Of a stretch of 39,892 nucleotides of DNA, positions 7,651-16,485 are shown one piece after another (the first letter of the stretch is position 1; every line of letters begins with the position of its first letter). The notes below the pieces were generated by a model that saw only the letters and a list, made by a program, of their open reading frames with translations, was not told the DNA's origin and did not search any database. Source of the stretch: Cupriavidus pauculus (lineage in GTDB: Bacteria > Pseudomonadota > Gammaproteobacteria > Burkholderiales > Burkholderiaceae); contig NZ_PJRP01000006.1 in NCBI RefSeq assembly GCF_002858765.1, forward strand, positions 135,387 through 175,278. The letters run 5' to 3'. A program made the position numbers and the translations under genes.

Positions 7651-10434
7651 TCAGGCTGCTTCCGCGATGCGAATCTCGCCCAGCAGCTTGCGCAGTTCCG
7701 GCACGCACGACCCGCAGTTGCCGCCGGCCTTCACGCACGCGGTGATTTCGGCCGGGGTCTTGAGGTCGTGCTTGCGCACCGCGTCACAGATCGTGTTGCG
7801 GCCCACGCCGAAGCAGGAACACACGGTGGGACCGGCATCGGCGGTCTTTTCCAGCGGCTGGCCCAGCAGCAGGCCAACGCGGTCGGTGTCTTCCAGGCGG
7901 TCCTGCCCGAACAGTTGCGACAGCCAGGCGCGCGACGGCAGGTCGGCCCGCGTCGATACATAAACGCAGGCTTCCAGCCGGTCATTGACGACGTAGCCCG
8001 CGTGATAGACACCGGCCGTGCGATCTTCGTATTCGAGCCAGTCCGCGTCGGGGTCCTGCACGCCCAGCAGGCCGCGCGCCCAGGCGGCGCGGTTGTCGAT
8101 GGTTTCCCGGCCGGCGAATTCGTAACGTTGAAACTGCCTGCCCTGGATGCGTGTCCAGTAGGTCAACGAATCGGCGGGCAGTGCGTTGCGGCTCAGCACG
8201 AAGCCGTGCCACGACACGCGGAATTCCTCCACGCACACCGGCGTGTGCTTGAACTCGGGCTCGCCCGAGACCGGATCGACCACCGGATTGACCACTGCGC
8301 CCACGCGCGCATCGGAACTGAACTGGTCGTTCCAGTGAATCGGCACGAACACGCTGCCACGCGCAATGCCGCCTCCAAACCGCACCCGCGCCACCATGGC
8401 GCCCCAGCGGCTGGTCACGCGTGCGAGCTTGCCTTCGCCCACGCCGCACAGCAGCGCGTCCTGCGGGTGCATGTCGACGAACGGCTCGGGCAGATGGTCG
8501 GACAGCCGGGCCGCCTTGCCCGTGCGCGTCATGGTGTGCCACTGGTCGCGCACGCGGCCGGTGTTCAGGATCAGCGGGAATTCGTCGTCGGCCGCATGGG
8601 CCGGCGCACGGGCCGCGGTTGGCACGAAGCGGGCGCGGCCATCGGCAAATGCATAGCGGCCGTCCTCGAACAGGCGCTGGGTGCCGCCCGGTGTGGCGGC
8701 GCGATACGGCCACTGCACCGGCGCAAAGTCGTCGTATTCGTCCTGGGTCAGGCCGGTCAGGCCGCCGATATCGAACATGCGCGGCGCCTCGCGGTCGCTG
8801 GCATCGCCGTTTCGCCACGCGGACAGGCGGGCATGTTCGTCGAAGATCTCGTGCTGGCCCTGGTAGTCGAAGCCGGCAAAGCCCATGCGGCGTGCCACAT
8901 CGCACAGGATGTCCCAGTCGGCCCGTGCCTCGCCAGGGGCCGGCAGGAATGCACGCTGGCGCGAAATGCGGCGCTCGGAGTTGGTGACCGTGCCGTCTTT
9001 CTCGCCCCAGCCCAGCGCGGGCAGCAGCACGTGCGCGGCGTCGTTGGTGTCGGTGTGCGTGACGATGTCGGATGCCACCACCAGTTCGCACTTGGCCAGC
9101 GCACGGCGCGCTTGGTCGGCGTCGGGCAGGCTGACCACGGGGTTGGTGGCGATGACCCAGACGGCCTTGACCCGGCCGGCTTCGATCGCGTTGAACAGGT
9201 CCACGGCCTTGAGGCCGGGCTTGTCGGCCATGTGTGGCGACTGCCAGAAGTCCTGCACGATGTCGCGATGCACCGGGTTGGCCAGTTCCATGTGCGCGGC
9301 CAGCATGTTGGCCAGGCCGCCCACTTCGCGGCCACCCATGGCGTTGGGCTGCCCGGTCAGCGAGAACGGGCCCATGCCGGGGCGGCCGATGCGGCCCGTG
9401 AGCAGGTGGCAGTTGATGATGCTGTTGACCTTGTCGGTGCCCGCCGACGACTGGTTCACGCCCATCGAGAACGCCGTGATGACCTTTTGTGTTCCGGCGA
9501 ACAGCGCGAAGAACGCCTGCAGGTCTTGCGGGTCGAGCTTGCAGGCGCGGGCGAGGGCGGCGATGTCGGCGCTATCGGCACCGGCGGCGTTAGTGGCGCT
9601 ATCCGGGCTTTCGGCCCCTTCGGCATTGGCCACGGCCAGGGCCTCGTCCAGGCCGGTGGTATGGGCGCCGACAAACGCCGCATCGGCATGGCCGTGGCGC
9701 GCCAGGTAGCGGAGCAGGCCGTTGAACAGGCGCACGTCGGTGCCGGGGCGCAGCGGCAGGTGCAGGTCGGCCAGTTCGCAGGTGGCGGTGCGGCGCGGAT
9801 CGATGGCCACGATCTTCATGTCGGGCCGCGCTTCCTTGGCGCGCGTCAGGCGCTGGAACAGGATCGGGTGGCACCAGGCGGTGTTCGAGCCCACCAGCAC
9901 CACCAGATCGGCCTGTTCCAGGTCTTCGTAGCTGCACGGCACCAGGTCTTCGCCAAACGCGCGCTTGTGGCCGGCCACGGCCGACGACATGCACAGGCGC
10001 GAATTGGTGTCGATATTGGCCGAGCCGATAAAGCCCTTCATCAGCTTGTTGGCGATGTAGTAGTCCTCGGTCAGGATCTGGCCCGAGACGTACAGGGCCA
10101 CGGCGTCGGGGCCGTGCTTCGCGATGACGTCGGCAAAGCCGCTGGCCACCTTGTCGAGTGCCTGGTCCCAGCTCGCGCGGCGCAGCGTGCCATCGGCATC
10201 GCGCAGTTGCGGATGGAGCAGGCGGCCGTCCAGGCTGACCGTGTCGCCCAGCGCGGAACCCTTCACGCATAGGCGGCCAAAGTTCGATGCATGGTCGGCA
10301 TCGCCTTGCACTTCCACCTGGCCGTCGGCACGCGCGGTGGCGCGCACGCCGCAGCCCACGCCACAGTAGGGGCAGGTGGTGGAGACCGTCTTGGTCGGGG
10401 TGGTGGCGACCACAGCAATATCGGACAGGTTCAC
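7651..10434 (-). CDS. nasA: assimilatory nitrate reductase, catalytic subunit
   Basis: A 927-residue molybdopterin oxidoreductase that reduces nitrate to nitrite in the cytoplasm. The N-terminal [4Fe-4S] ligands are Cys21, Cys24, Cys28 (CPYCGVGCG) and Cys56 (LCVKG). The probable Mo-ligand cysteine is near residue 147 (SRLCMSS). Molybdopterin domains follow, with SFSLTGQPNAMGGRE-type and GRVRDQWHTMTRTG-type stretches. A BFD-like [2Fe-2S] domain closes the protein (about 871-912: CSCFGVG, then GGNCGSC), as in Klebsiella NasA. GTG 10434 is chosen because it has a GAAGAGAT ribosome-binding site; the longer ATG frame would overlap the upstream gene. No twin-arginine signal, which excludes a periplasmic Nap enzyme. 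Last gene of the operon. An Ala/Asp-rich stretch near residues 270-290 looks like a variable linker. Confidence 0.94.
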   Translation of the reverse strand: MNLSDIAVVATTPTKTVSTTCPYCGVGCGVRATARADGQVEVQGDADHASNFGRLCVKGSALGDTVSLDGRLLHPQLRDADGTLRRASWDQALDKVASGFADVIAKHGPDAVALYVSGQILTEDYYIANKLMKGFIGSANIDTNSRLCMSSAVAGHKRAFGEDLVPCSYEDLEQADLVVLVGSNTAWCHPILFQRLTRAKEARPDMKIVAIDPRRTATCELADLHLPLRPGTDVRLFNGLLRYLARHGHADAAFVGAHTTGLDEALAVANAEGAESPDSATNAAGADSADIAALARACKLDPQDLQAFFALFAGTQKVITAFSMGVNQSSAGTDKVNSIINCHLLTGRIGRPGMGPFSLTGQPNAMGGREVGGLANMLAAHMELANPVHRDIVQDFWQSPHMADKPGLKAVDLFNAIEAGRVKAVWVIATNPVVSLPDADQARRALAKCELVVASDIVTHTDTNDAAHVLLPALGWGEKDGTVTNSERRISRQRAFLPAPGEARADWDILCDVARRMGFAGFDYQGQHEIFDEHARLSAWRNGDASDREAPRMFDIGGLTGLTQDEYDDFAPVQWPYRAATPGGTQRLFEDGRYAFADGRARFVPTAARAPAHAADDEFPLILNTGRVRDQWHTMTRTGKAARLSDHLPEPFVDMHPQDALLCGVGEGKLARVTSRWGAMVARVRFGGGIARGSVFVPIHWNDQFSSDARVGAVVNPVVDPVSGEPEFKHTPVCVEEFRVSWHGFVLSRNALPADSLTYWTRIQGRQFQRYEFAGRETIDNRAAWARGLLGVQDPDADWLEYEDRTAGVYHAGYVVNDRLEACVYVSTRADLPSRAWLSQLFGQDRLEDTDRVGLLLGQPLEKTADAGPTVCSCFGVGRNTICDAVRKHDLKTPAEITACVKAGGNCGSCVPELRKLLGEIRIAEAA

Positions 10435-10480
10435 GGCAAAATCTCTTCGGTCGATGGCGGTGCGGGCCGGGAAGCGTGTG

Positions 10481-11737
10481 TCAGGCCGCCAGGGCCTCGC
10501 ATTGCGCCTGGCCAAACAGCAGGCGCTGACGCAGCGCGGCAACGGGCTTGCCGGACTGGATCAGGTCGAAATACCACGGGCCATCCTTCACGTCGCCATA
10601 CAGCACGGCGCCCACCAGCCGGCCGTCCTGCAGCACCAGCCGCTTGTAGACGCCGCGGCGCGGATCGCGCAGGACCAGGTCCTCGCTGCCATCTGCGCCG
10701 ATGAAATCGCCCGCCGAGTACAGGTCCACGCCCGTCACCTTGAGTTTGGTGGCCGTGGCCTGCTGCACGTAGCGCCGATGCCCGGCGCCGGCCAGGTGTG
10801 CGGCGCAGACGCGGGCCTGGTCCCAGATCGGGGCCACCAGGCCAAACGTGGCGTTGCGGTGCTGCACGCATTCGCCCACGGCGTAGATGCGCGGATCGAA
10901 GGTCTGCAGCGTGTCGTCCACCACGATGGCGCGCTCGCAACGTAGCCCCGCCCCGGTGGCCAGTTCGATGTTGGGGCGTACGCCGGCGGTCATCACCACC
11001 AGGTCGGCCGGAATGCGCACGCCGTCCTTGAACAGCACGCCGGTGACGCGGTCTTCGCCTAGGATGCCCGCCGTCTGGGCGCTCAGCAGGAAGCGCAGGC
11101 CCTTGCGTTCGAGCGCCAGCTTCAGCAGTTCGGCGGCGGGCTTGTCCAGCTGGCGCTCCATCAGGCTGTCGGCCAGATGCACCACGGTGACGTCCATGCC
11201 CTGGCGCATCAGGCCGTTGGCGGCCTCCAGGCCCAGCAGGCCGCCGCCGATCACCACCGCGTGGCGATGGTTGCGCGCCGCGTGGAGCATGGTTTCCACG
11301 TCCTGGATGTCGCGGAAGGCGATCACGCCGTCCAGCGTATGGCCCGGCACCGGAATGATGAACGGCTTGGAGCCTGTGGCCAGCAGCAGGCGGTCGTAGT
11401 GGACTTCCCGGCCCGACGCGGACCGCACGGTGCGGCGCGGCCGGTCGATGGCTACCACGGGGTCGCCGGCAAGCAGTTCGATGCCGTTCTGCGTGTACCA
11501 GTCGCGCGTGTTGAGCATGATGTCGTCGACGGTCTTCTCGCCGGCGAGCACCGGGCTCAGCAGGATGCGGTTGTAGTTGCCGTGCGGCTCGGCGCCGAAC
11601 ACCGTGATGTCGTACAGGTCTGGCGCGAGCTTCAGCAGTTCCTCGACCGTGCGCATGGCGGCCATGCCGTTGCCAACCACCACCAGCCGTGGTTTGGCCG
11701 GGGTGGCGGGAGACGAGGCGGGGGGCGTCGTGGACAT
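10481..11737 (-). CDS. NirB-like FAD/NAD(P)-dependent oxidoreductase, probable electron donor for nitrate reductase (NasC-like)
   Basis: A protein of about 418 residues equivalent to the N-terminal half of NirB, without a BFD or sirohaem part. FAD-binding motif VVVGNGMAAMRTVEELL near residues 20-36; NAD-binding motif VVIGGGLLGLEAA near the middle; second FAD strand IYAVGECVQH. Of two tandem ATG codons (11740 and 11737) the second has better spacing from AGGA. It lies 46 bases upstream of the nitrate reductase gene and 71 bases after nirD. In Klebsiella, NasC passes electrons from NADH to NasA; this gene has the right architecture and position for that role. Alternative: a general NADH:rubredoxin-type reductase. 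Confidence 0.82.
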   Translation of the reverse strand: MSTTPPASSPATPAKPRLVVVGNGMAAMRTVEELLKLAPDLYDITVFGAEPHGNYNRILLSPVLAGEKTVDDIMLNTRDWYTQNGIELLAGDPVVAIDRPRRTVRSASGREVHYDRLLLATGSKPFIIPVPGHTLDGVIAFRDIQDVETMLHAARNHRHAVVIGGGLLGLEAANGLMRQGMDVTVVHLADSLMERQLDKPAAELLKLALERKGLRFLLSAQTAGILGEDRVTGVLFKDGVRIPADLVVMTAGVRPNIELATGAGLRCERAIVVDDTLQTFDPRIYAVGECVQHRNATFGLVAPIWDQARVCAAHLAGAGHRRYVQQATATKLKVTGVDLYSAGDFIGADGSEDLVLRDPRRGVYKRLVLQDGRLVGAVLYGDVKDGPWYFDLIQSGKPVAALRQRLLFGQAQCEALAA

Positions 11738-11808
11738 CATCTTCCTGTGGGCCTAATGGCGTAGTGGCGTGTGGGACGTTGGCGTGGTCGGGGGGGCAGG
11801 GCGGCCGG

Positions 11809-12207
11809 TCAGGCGGCCATTTCTTCCTCGACCTCGCCGGCCTCGGCGTCGCGCTGGACGACCGATGCAGCCACCCAGACCTTGCCGTCATAGACGCGCG
11901 CGGCGTAGGCGTTGACCGAGTGCTCGGGCGCCTCCAGGCACTCGCCCGTGCGCAGGTCGAAGTGATGCTTGTAGATCGGCGACGCCACCACGATGTGCTC
12001 GCCCAGGCTGCCGACCAGCCCCCGCGACAGCACGCTGGCCTGCGAATTGGGGTCGAAATTGGCGATTGCGTAGACCTCTTCGCCACGGCCGACGCGGAAG
12101 ACCGCTACCTGCTGCTTGTCGACCAGTGCGCAGACACCAGTATTGGGCACGATATCGCGCAAGGTGCAAATCGCGGTCCAGGTTTCAGGATGGTGGGCTT
12201 GGCTCAT
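11809..12207 (-). CDS. nirD: assimilatory nitrite reductase small subunit
   Basis: A 132-residue NirD, a Rieske-fold protein. At the usual first cluster-binding motif it reads SPIYKHHFDLRTGECL, so the Rieske cysteine ligands are missing, which is normal for NirD. ATG 12207 is preferred to GTG 12210 because AAGGAG sits six bases before it. It begins 15 bases after nirB and partners it in reducing nitrite to ammonium. The C-terminus is acidic (EAGEVEEEMAA). Confidence 0.93.
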   Translation of the reverse strand: MSQAHHPETWTAICTLRDIVPNTGVCALVDKQQVAVFRVGRGEEVYAIANFDPNSQASVLSRGLVGSLGEHIVVASPIYKHHFDLRTGECLEAPEHSVNAYAARVYDGKVWVAASVVQRDAEAGEVEEEMAA

Positions 12208-12222
12208 CACGTTCTCCTTGTT

Positions 12223-14784
12223 TCAGGCTGCTTTTGCGGGCACGGCAACCACGGGAATGTGGTTCAGGCGGGAACGCTGCAAGTTCCGTTCCTCCAGCGT
12301 GGCGGGGCGGATCTGGCCGCGCTCCTCCAGGAAGACCAGGTTGTCGTCGCGCAGGTCGCTGTTGACGAAGTGGCGGAAGCGCTTGCGCGTTTCCGGGTCG
12401 GTGATGGCCTTCTTCCACTCGTCTTCGTAGGTGTCCACCACGTGCTGCATGTTGGCTTCCAGTTCGGCGCCGATGCCCAGCTTGTCGTCGATGACCACGG
12501 CCTTCAGGTAGTCCAGGCCGCCTTCGAGGTTGTCGCGCCACGTGCTGGTGCGCTGCAGGCGGTCGGCCGTGCGTACGTAGAACATCAGGAAGCGGTCGAC
12601 GTAGCGGATCAGGGTTTCGCGGTCCAGGTCGCCGGCCAGCAGTTCGGCGTGGCGCGGCTTCATGCCGCCGTTGCCGCAGACGTAGAGGTTCCAGCCCTTT
12701 TCGGTGGCGATGATGCCCACGTCCTTGCCCTGGGCCTCGGCGCACTCGCGGGTGCAGCCCGACACGCCGAACTTGATCTTGTGCGGCGCGCGCAGGCCCT
12801 TGTAGCGGTTTTCGATGTCGATGGCCAGTCCGACCGAGTCGTCCACGCCGTAGCGGCACCACGTGGAGCCGACGCACGACTTCACCGTGCGCAGCGACTT
12901 GCCGTAGGCGTGGCCCGACTCGAAGCCGGCCGCCACCAGTTCTTCCCAGATCAGCGGCAGCTCTTCCAGGCGGGCGCCGAACATGTCCACCCGGGCGCCA
13001 CCGGTGATCTTGGTGTACAGGCCGTACTTCTTGGCCACCTGGCCCACGGCGATCAGGCCGTCGGGCGTGACTTCGCCGCCCGGCATGCGCGGCACCACCG
13101 AGTACGTGCCGTCCTTCTGGATGTTGGCCAGGAAGTAGTCGTTGGAATCCTGCAGGCTGGCGTGTTCTTCCTTGAGCACGAACTCGTTCCAGCACGATGC
13201 CAGGATGCTGCCGACGGTGGGCTTGCAGATGTCGCAGCCCAGGCCCTTGCCGTGCGCGGCCAGCAGGTCGTCGAAGGTCTTGAACTTGCCCACGCGCACC
13301 AGGTGGTACAGCTCCTGGCGCGAGTACGGGAAGTGTTCGCAGACATGGTTGTTCACGGCCATGCCCTGCTTCTTCATCTCGGCCTTCATGATTTGCGTGA
13401 CCAGCGGCACGCAGCCGCCACAGGCCGTGCCGGCCTTAGTGCACGATTTCAGGGCGCCGATGCTGGTGGCGCCATCGGTCACGGCGGCGCAGATCTGGCC
13501 CTTGCTGACGTTGTTGCACGAGCAGATCTGTGCCGTGTCGGGCAGCGCGTCGGCGCCCAGCGCCGGCTTGGGCTGGCCATCCGAGGACGGCAGGATCAGG
13601 AACTCGGGCGATTCGGGCAGCTCGATGCGGTTCAGCATCATCTGCAGCAGCGTGCCGTATTCGGCGGCATCGCCCACCAGCACACCACCCAGCAGGTACT
13701 TGCCGCAATCGGACACCACCAGCTTCTTGTAGACCTGCTTGCGCTCGTCGGTGAACTGGTACGACCGGCTGCCCGGCACGTTGCCGTGCGGGTCACCGAT
13801 GCTGGCCACGTCCACGCCCATCAGCTTGAGCTTGGTGCTCATGTCGGCGCCGACGAACTGGGCGGCCTCGCCGCGCAGGTGGCGGGCGGCCACGCGGGCC
13901 ATGTCGTAGCCGGGGGCCACCAGGCCGTAGATCTTGCCGTCCCACAGCGCGCATTCGCCGATGGCGTAGACGTCAGGGTGCGAGGTCAGGCAGTTGTCGT
14001 CGATCACGATGCCGCCGCGCGGACCGACGGTCAGGCCGCTGTCGCGGGCCAGTTCGTCGCGCGGACGAATGCCGGCCGAGAACACGATCATGTCGGTGTC
14101 CAGATGCGTGCCATCGGCAAAATTCATGCGGTGGGTGCCGTCGATGCCATCGACGATCTCCACGGTGTTCTTGCCCGTATGTGCCTTCACGCCCAGTTCT
14201 TCGATCTTCTGGCGCAGCATGCGGCCGCCGCCGTCGTCGACCTGCACGGCCATCAGGCGCGGGGCGAATTCCACCACGTGGGTGTCCAGGTTCATGTCGC
14301 GCAGTGCCTTGGCGCATTCCAGGCCCAGCAGGCCGCCGCCGATGACCACGCCCGATTTGGCGCGGCTGCCACATTCGAGCATCGCCTCCAGGTCTTCGAT
14401 GGTGCGATAGACGAAGGTGTCCTTGCGGTCCTTGCCCGGCAGCGGCGGCACGAACGGGTAGGAGCCGGTGGCCAGCACGAGCTTGTCGTAGGCCAGCGTT
14501 TCGCCCGTGGACGTGGTGACCGTCTTCGCGGCCGTATCGATGGCCGTGGCCTTGGCGTTCAGGCGCAGCAGCATGTTGTCGTGCTGGTCGAAGAAGCCTG
14601 CCGGCACCAGCGACAGGTCATCGGCCGACTTGCCGGCGAAGAATTCGGACAGGTGAACGCGATCGTAGGCGGGGCGCGGCTCCTCGCAGAGCACCGTCAC
14701 TTCCAGGCCTTGCGCTCCGGCATCGGCCAGGCATTCCAGGAACTTGTGGCCGACCATGCCGTGCCCGACGATGATGATCTTCAT
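12223..14784 (-). CDS. nirB: assimilatory nitrite reductase large subunit
   Basis: An 853-residue NADH-dependent sirohaem nitrite reductase: six-electron reduction of nitrite to ammonium in the cytoplasm. Domains in order: FAD-binding (GHGMVGHKF, residues 8-16), NAD-binding (VVIGGGLLGLECA, middle of the first half), BFD-like [2Fe-2S] region (CSCNNVSKGQI and GTACGGC, about 425-460), then ferredoxin-like and sirohaem domains. The sirohaem/[4Fe-4S] cysteines are in SCVGSTWCRYG and SGCTRECAEAQ, roughly residues 635-680. All key ligands are present and the length is normal. An AAGGA ribosome-binding site precedes ATG 14784. It starts 44 bases after the nitrate transporter gene. Confidence 0.96.
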   Translation of the reverse strand: MKIIIVGHGMVGHKFLECLADAGAQGLEVTVLCEEPRPAYDRVHLSEFFAGKSADDLSLVPAGFFDQHDNMLLRLNAKATAIDTAAKTVTTSTGETLAYDKLVLATGSYPFVPPLPGKDRKDTFVYRTIEDLEAMLECGSRAKSGVVIGGGLLGLECAKALRDMNLDTHVVEFAPRLMAVQVDDGGGRMLRQKIEELGVKAHTGKNTVEIVDGIDGTHRMNFADGTHLDTDMIVFSAGIRPRDELARDSGLTVGPRGGIVIDDNCLTSHPDVYAIGECALWDGKIYGLVAPGYDMARVAARHLRGEAAQFVGADMSTKLKLMGVDVASIGDPHGNVPGSRSYQFTDERKQVYKKLVVSDCGKYLLGGVLVGDAAEYGTLLQMMLNRIELPESPEFLILPSSDGQPKPALGADALPDTAQICSCNNVSKGQICAAVTDGATSIGALKSCTKAGTACGGCVPLVTQIMKAEMKKQGMAVNNHVCEHFPYSRQELYHLVRVGKFKTFDDLLAAHGKGLGCDICKPTVGSILASCWNEFVLKEEHASLQDSNDYFLANIQKDGTYSVVPRMPGGEVTPDGLIAVGQVAKKYGLYTKITGGARVDMFGARLEELPLIWEELVAAGFESGHAYGKSLRTVKSCVGSTWCRYGVDDSVGLAIDIENRYKGLRAPHKIKFGVSGCTRECAEAQGKDVGIIATEKGWNLYVCGNGGMKPRHAELLAGDLDRETLIRYVDRFLMFYVRTADRLQRTSTWRDNLEGGLDYLKAVVIDDKLGIGAELEANMQHVVDTYEDEWKKAITDPETRKRFRHFVNSDLRDDNLVFLEERGQIRPATLEERNLQRSRLNHIPVVAVPAKAA

Positions 14785-14828
14785 GATGCTTTCCTTGTCC
14801 GGAGTGTCTTTTGTGGGGGCGATGTGAT

Positions 14829-16142
14829 TCAGTTGGCGAGTGCGCTGTCGTAGAGCGCTTGCTCACGGGCCTTGTGCTCGGCGCTGAAGCGCACGGCGAT
14901 GGCGCACAGCGCGGCCAGCGTGGCGGCCACGCCCAGATACGTCAGCGTCTGCTGCAGGTCGCCCAGGCCCTTCATCAGGAAGCCCGCAGCCACCGCGCCA
15001 ACGTTGCCGCCGGCGCCGATGATCCCGGCCACGCCACCCAGGGCCTTGCGGTCGATGAACGGCACCAGCGCGTAGGTGGCGCCGCAGGCCATGTGCGTGA
15101 ACAGGCCGAACAACAGCATGGCGGCGACGGCGGTGACCACGCCCGAGGCATGGGCAAACGCCAGCAGGCCCAGGCCTTCGCCCAGAATGAAGACGAACAG
15201 CACGATCGAGCGGGCATCGAGGCCGCGGTGGCGGGCCACGCGGTCAGACACGTAGCCGCCCAGTGCACGGGCGAACAGGGCCAGCAGGCCGAAGCTGGCG
15301 GCGGCCATGCCGGCGGCGGACAGCGACAGGTCGAAGTGGTCGACGTAGTAGGTGGCCGCCACGTTGTGGATGAAGATTTCCACGCCGAAGCAGGCGCCGT
15401 ACGTGATGAACAGCATCCAGACGCGGTAGTTGGCGCTGGCCGCGCGGAAGCTGGCCCAGCCGCCACCGCCCTTGCCGCCGCTGACGGCGATGCCGCGGGC
15501 GCGCAGGTCGGAGAAATTGCCTTCCGGGCAGTCCTGCGTGAAGCGCCAGTAGACGACGGCCATGATCAGCATCAGCACGCCCGGCACGATCAGCGCCACG
15601 CGCCAGCCCATGGCGTGGTCCACGCCCAGGAACAGCACGGCGGCCAGCAGCAGCGGCATCAGGCCCTGTGCAGCGCCACCGCCGGCGTTGCCCCAGCCGG
15701 CCGAGGCGGCGTTGGCCGTCCCCACCACGTTTGGCGCGAACATCACCGACGTGTGGTACTGCGTGATGACGAAGCTTGCACCCACCGCGCCAATCAGCAG
15801 GCGGAAGAACAGGAAGGTCTCGTAGTTCTGCGCGAAAGCCACGCCGATCACCGGAATCGCGCCGATGGCCAGCAGGCCGGTGTAGGTCTTGCGCGGGCCA
15901 AAGCGGTCGCACATCGGGCCGATTACCAGACGCACCAGGATGGTCACGGCCACGGCGGCGATATTGATATTGGCGATCTGGCCCGGGGTCAGGCCGAATT
16001 CGCCCTTGAGCACCGGCATCAGCGGGGCACAGGCAAACCACGCGAAGAAGCAGACGAAGAACGCCATCCAGGTCAGGTGGAAGGCGCGCATCTGCGGCGT
16101 CTTCAGACTCAGCAGATCGATCCGGGTGGCTTTGCCGTTCAT
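14829..16142 (-). CDS. narK: NarK-type nitrate/nitrite MFS transporter
   Basis: A 437-residue, 12-helix inner-membrane carrier. Both nitrate-porter signatures are present: GWGNAGGGAAQGLMPL in the middle and GIIGAGGNVGAVAAGFL late. The family's substrate-binding arginines are expected in VRLVIGPMCDRFGPRK and LFARALGGYVSDRVAR. ATG 16142 (MNGKATRID) is chosen because GGAG precedes it and the upstream in-frame extension lies in the leader hairpin. First gene of the nitrate operon, so it most likely imports nitrate for NasA; nitrite export is possible for the family. Expression appears to depend on the sigma-54 promoter and leader terminator directly upstream. Confidence 0.92.
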   Translation of the reverse strand: MNGKATRIDLLSLKTPQMRAFHLTWMAFFVCFFAWFACAPLMPVLKGEFGLTPGQIANINIAAVAVTILVRLVIGPMCDRFGPRKTYTGLLAIGAIPVIGVAFAQNYETFLFFRLLIGAVGASFVITQYHTSVMFAPNVVGTANAASAGWGNAGGGAAQGLMPLLLAAVLFLGVDHAMGWRVALIVPGVLMLIMAVVYWRFTQDCPEGNFSDLRARGIAVSGGKGGGGWASFRAASANYRVWMLFITYGACFGVEIFIHNVAATYYVDHFDLSLSAAGMAAASFGLLALFARALGGYVSDRVARHRGLDARSIVLFVFILGEGLGLLAFAHASGVVTAVAAMLLFGLFTHMACGATYALVPFIDRKALGGVAGIIGAGGNVGAVAAGFLMKGLGDLQQTLTYLGVAATLAALCAIAVRFSAEHKAREQALYDSALAN

Positions 16143-16153
16143 TCTTGGGCTCC

Positions 16154-16208
16154 AAAAACAAAAGGCGTCCCGAGAGGCTGGCGCTGATGGGCCAGTTCTG
16201 GGGACGCC
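16154..16208 (-). terminator. leader terminator upstream of narK (candidate attenuator)
   Basis: On the minus strand GGCGTCCC (16208-16201) pairs perfectly with GGGACGCC (16171-16164); an inner CTGGC/GCCAG stem is enclosed, and TTTTGTTTTT (16163-16154) follows. The structure ends 11 bases before the narK start codon and downstream of the sigma-54 promoter, so it would stop transcription before narK unless relieved. This is the arrangement of nitrate leaders controlled by ANTAR antiterminators (NasR in Klebsiella, NasT in Azotobacter and Pseudomonas). Confidence 0.75.
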
Positions 16209-16222
16209 GTTGTCCTGACGAT

Positions 16223-16240
16223 TGCTACCTACGGATAGCA
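16223..16240 (-). promoter_or_regulatory. hexaloop hairpin in the narK leader
   Basis: On the minus strand TGCTAT pairs with GTAGCA (last pair a wobble) around the six-base loop CCGTAG. Placed between the predicted transcription start and the leader terminator, it could be the first of the two stem-loops that ANTAR proteins bind. The loop does not show the A at position 1 and G at position 4 reported for ANTAR targets, so this remains uncertain. Confidence 0.35.
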
Positions 16241-16293
16241 GCCGCGCTGTGTGGGGTGGGCGGATCGCCGTTGACCGGCCCACGCTCTATATC

Positions 16294-16308
16294 GCAAGCG
16301 GTGTGCCA
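16294..16308 (-). promoter_or_regulatory. sigma-54 promoter of the nitrate assimilation operon
   Basis: The minus strand reads TGGCACACCGCTTGC: GG at -24 (16307-16306), ten bases, then GC at -12 (16295-16294). It matches the consensus TGGCAC-N5-TTGC exactly. Predicted transcription start near 16282, giving a leader of about 140 bases to narK. Confidence 0.8.
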
Positions 16309-16352
16309 GCCCCGTCAGGTGGTGGTTTGGAGACTTCGGGCCGTGAGAATAC

Positions 16353-16384
16353 GCAGTTTAGTGCGCTATACGGCACTAAACTGC
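16353..16384. promoter_or_regulatory. perfect 12-bp inverted repeat upstream of the sigma-54 promoter
   Basis: GCAGTTTAGTGC, eight bases, GCACTAAACTGC: both arms match perfectly. It lies between the NtrC-type site and the -24 element, 45 to 76 bases upstream of the latter. It matches no operator I recognise (not FNR/NnrR-, NsrR- or Fur-like). The nearest regulator gene encodes an HxlR protein. Confidence 0.7.
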
Positions 16385-16413
16385 ATCATGGTGCGGCGCC
16401 AGATTTGGGCGGC

Positions 16414-16430
16414 CGCACGGCTATGGTGCA
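16414..16430 (-). promoter_or_regulatory. NtrC-type upstream activator site
   Basis: The minus strand reads TGCACCATAGCCGTGCG, with the core GCAC-N7-GTGC of the NtrC consensus TGCACYAAAWTGGTGCA intact. Its centre is about 140 bases upstream of the predicted start, a normal distance for an enhancer-binding protein. Confidence 0.65.
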
Positions 16431-16485
16431 GTGCAATGTGCGGTGCCGGTGCGTGGGCGGACGCCAGGATGGCGCCAAACGCGCG

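Noticed and set aside
7588..10272. A very long open frame on the plus strand opposite the nitrate reductase gene
   Set aside because: Composition is His/Arg/Gln/Val-rich with no domain; it is the antisense shadow of a high-GC gene. The same holds for the long frames opposite nirB (11689-14853), the TonB receptor (1165-3348), mdtD (3410-4918) and the fused ABC gene (30335-33031).
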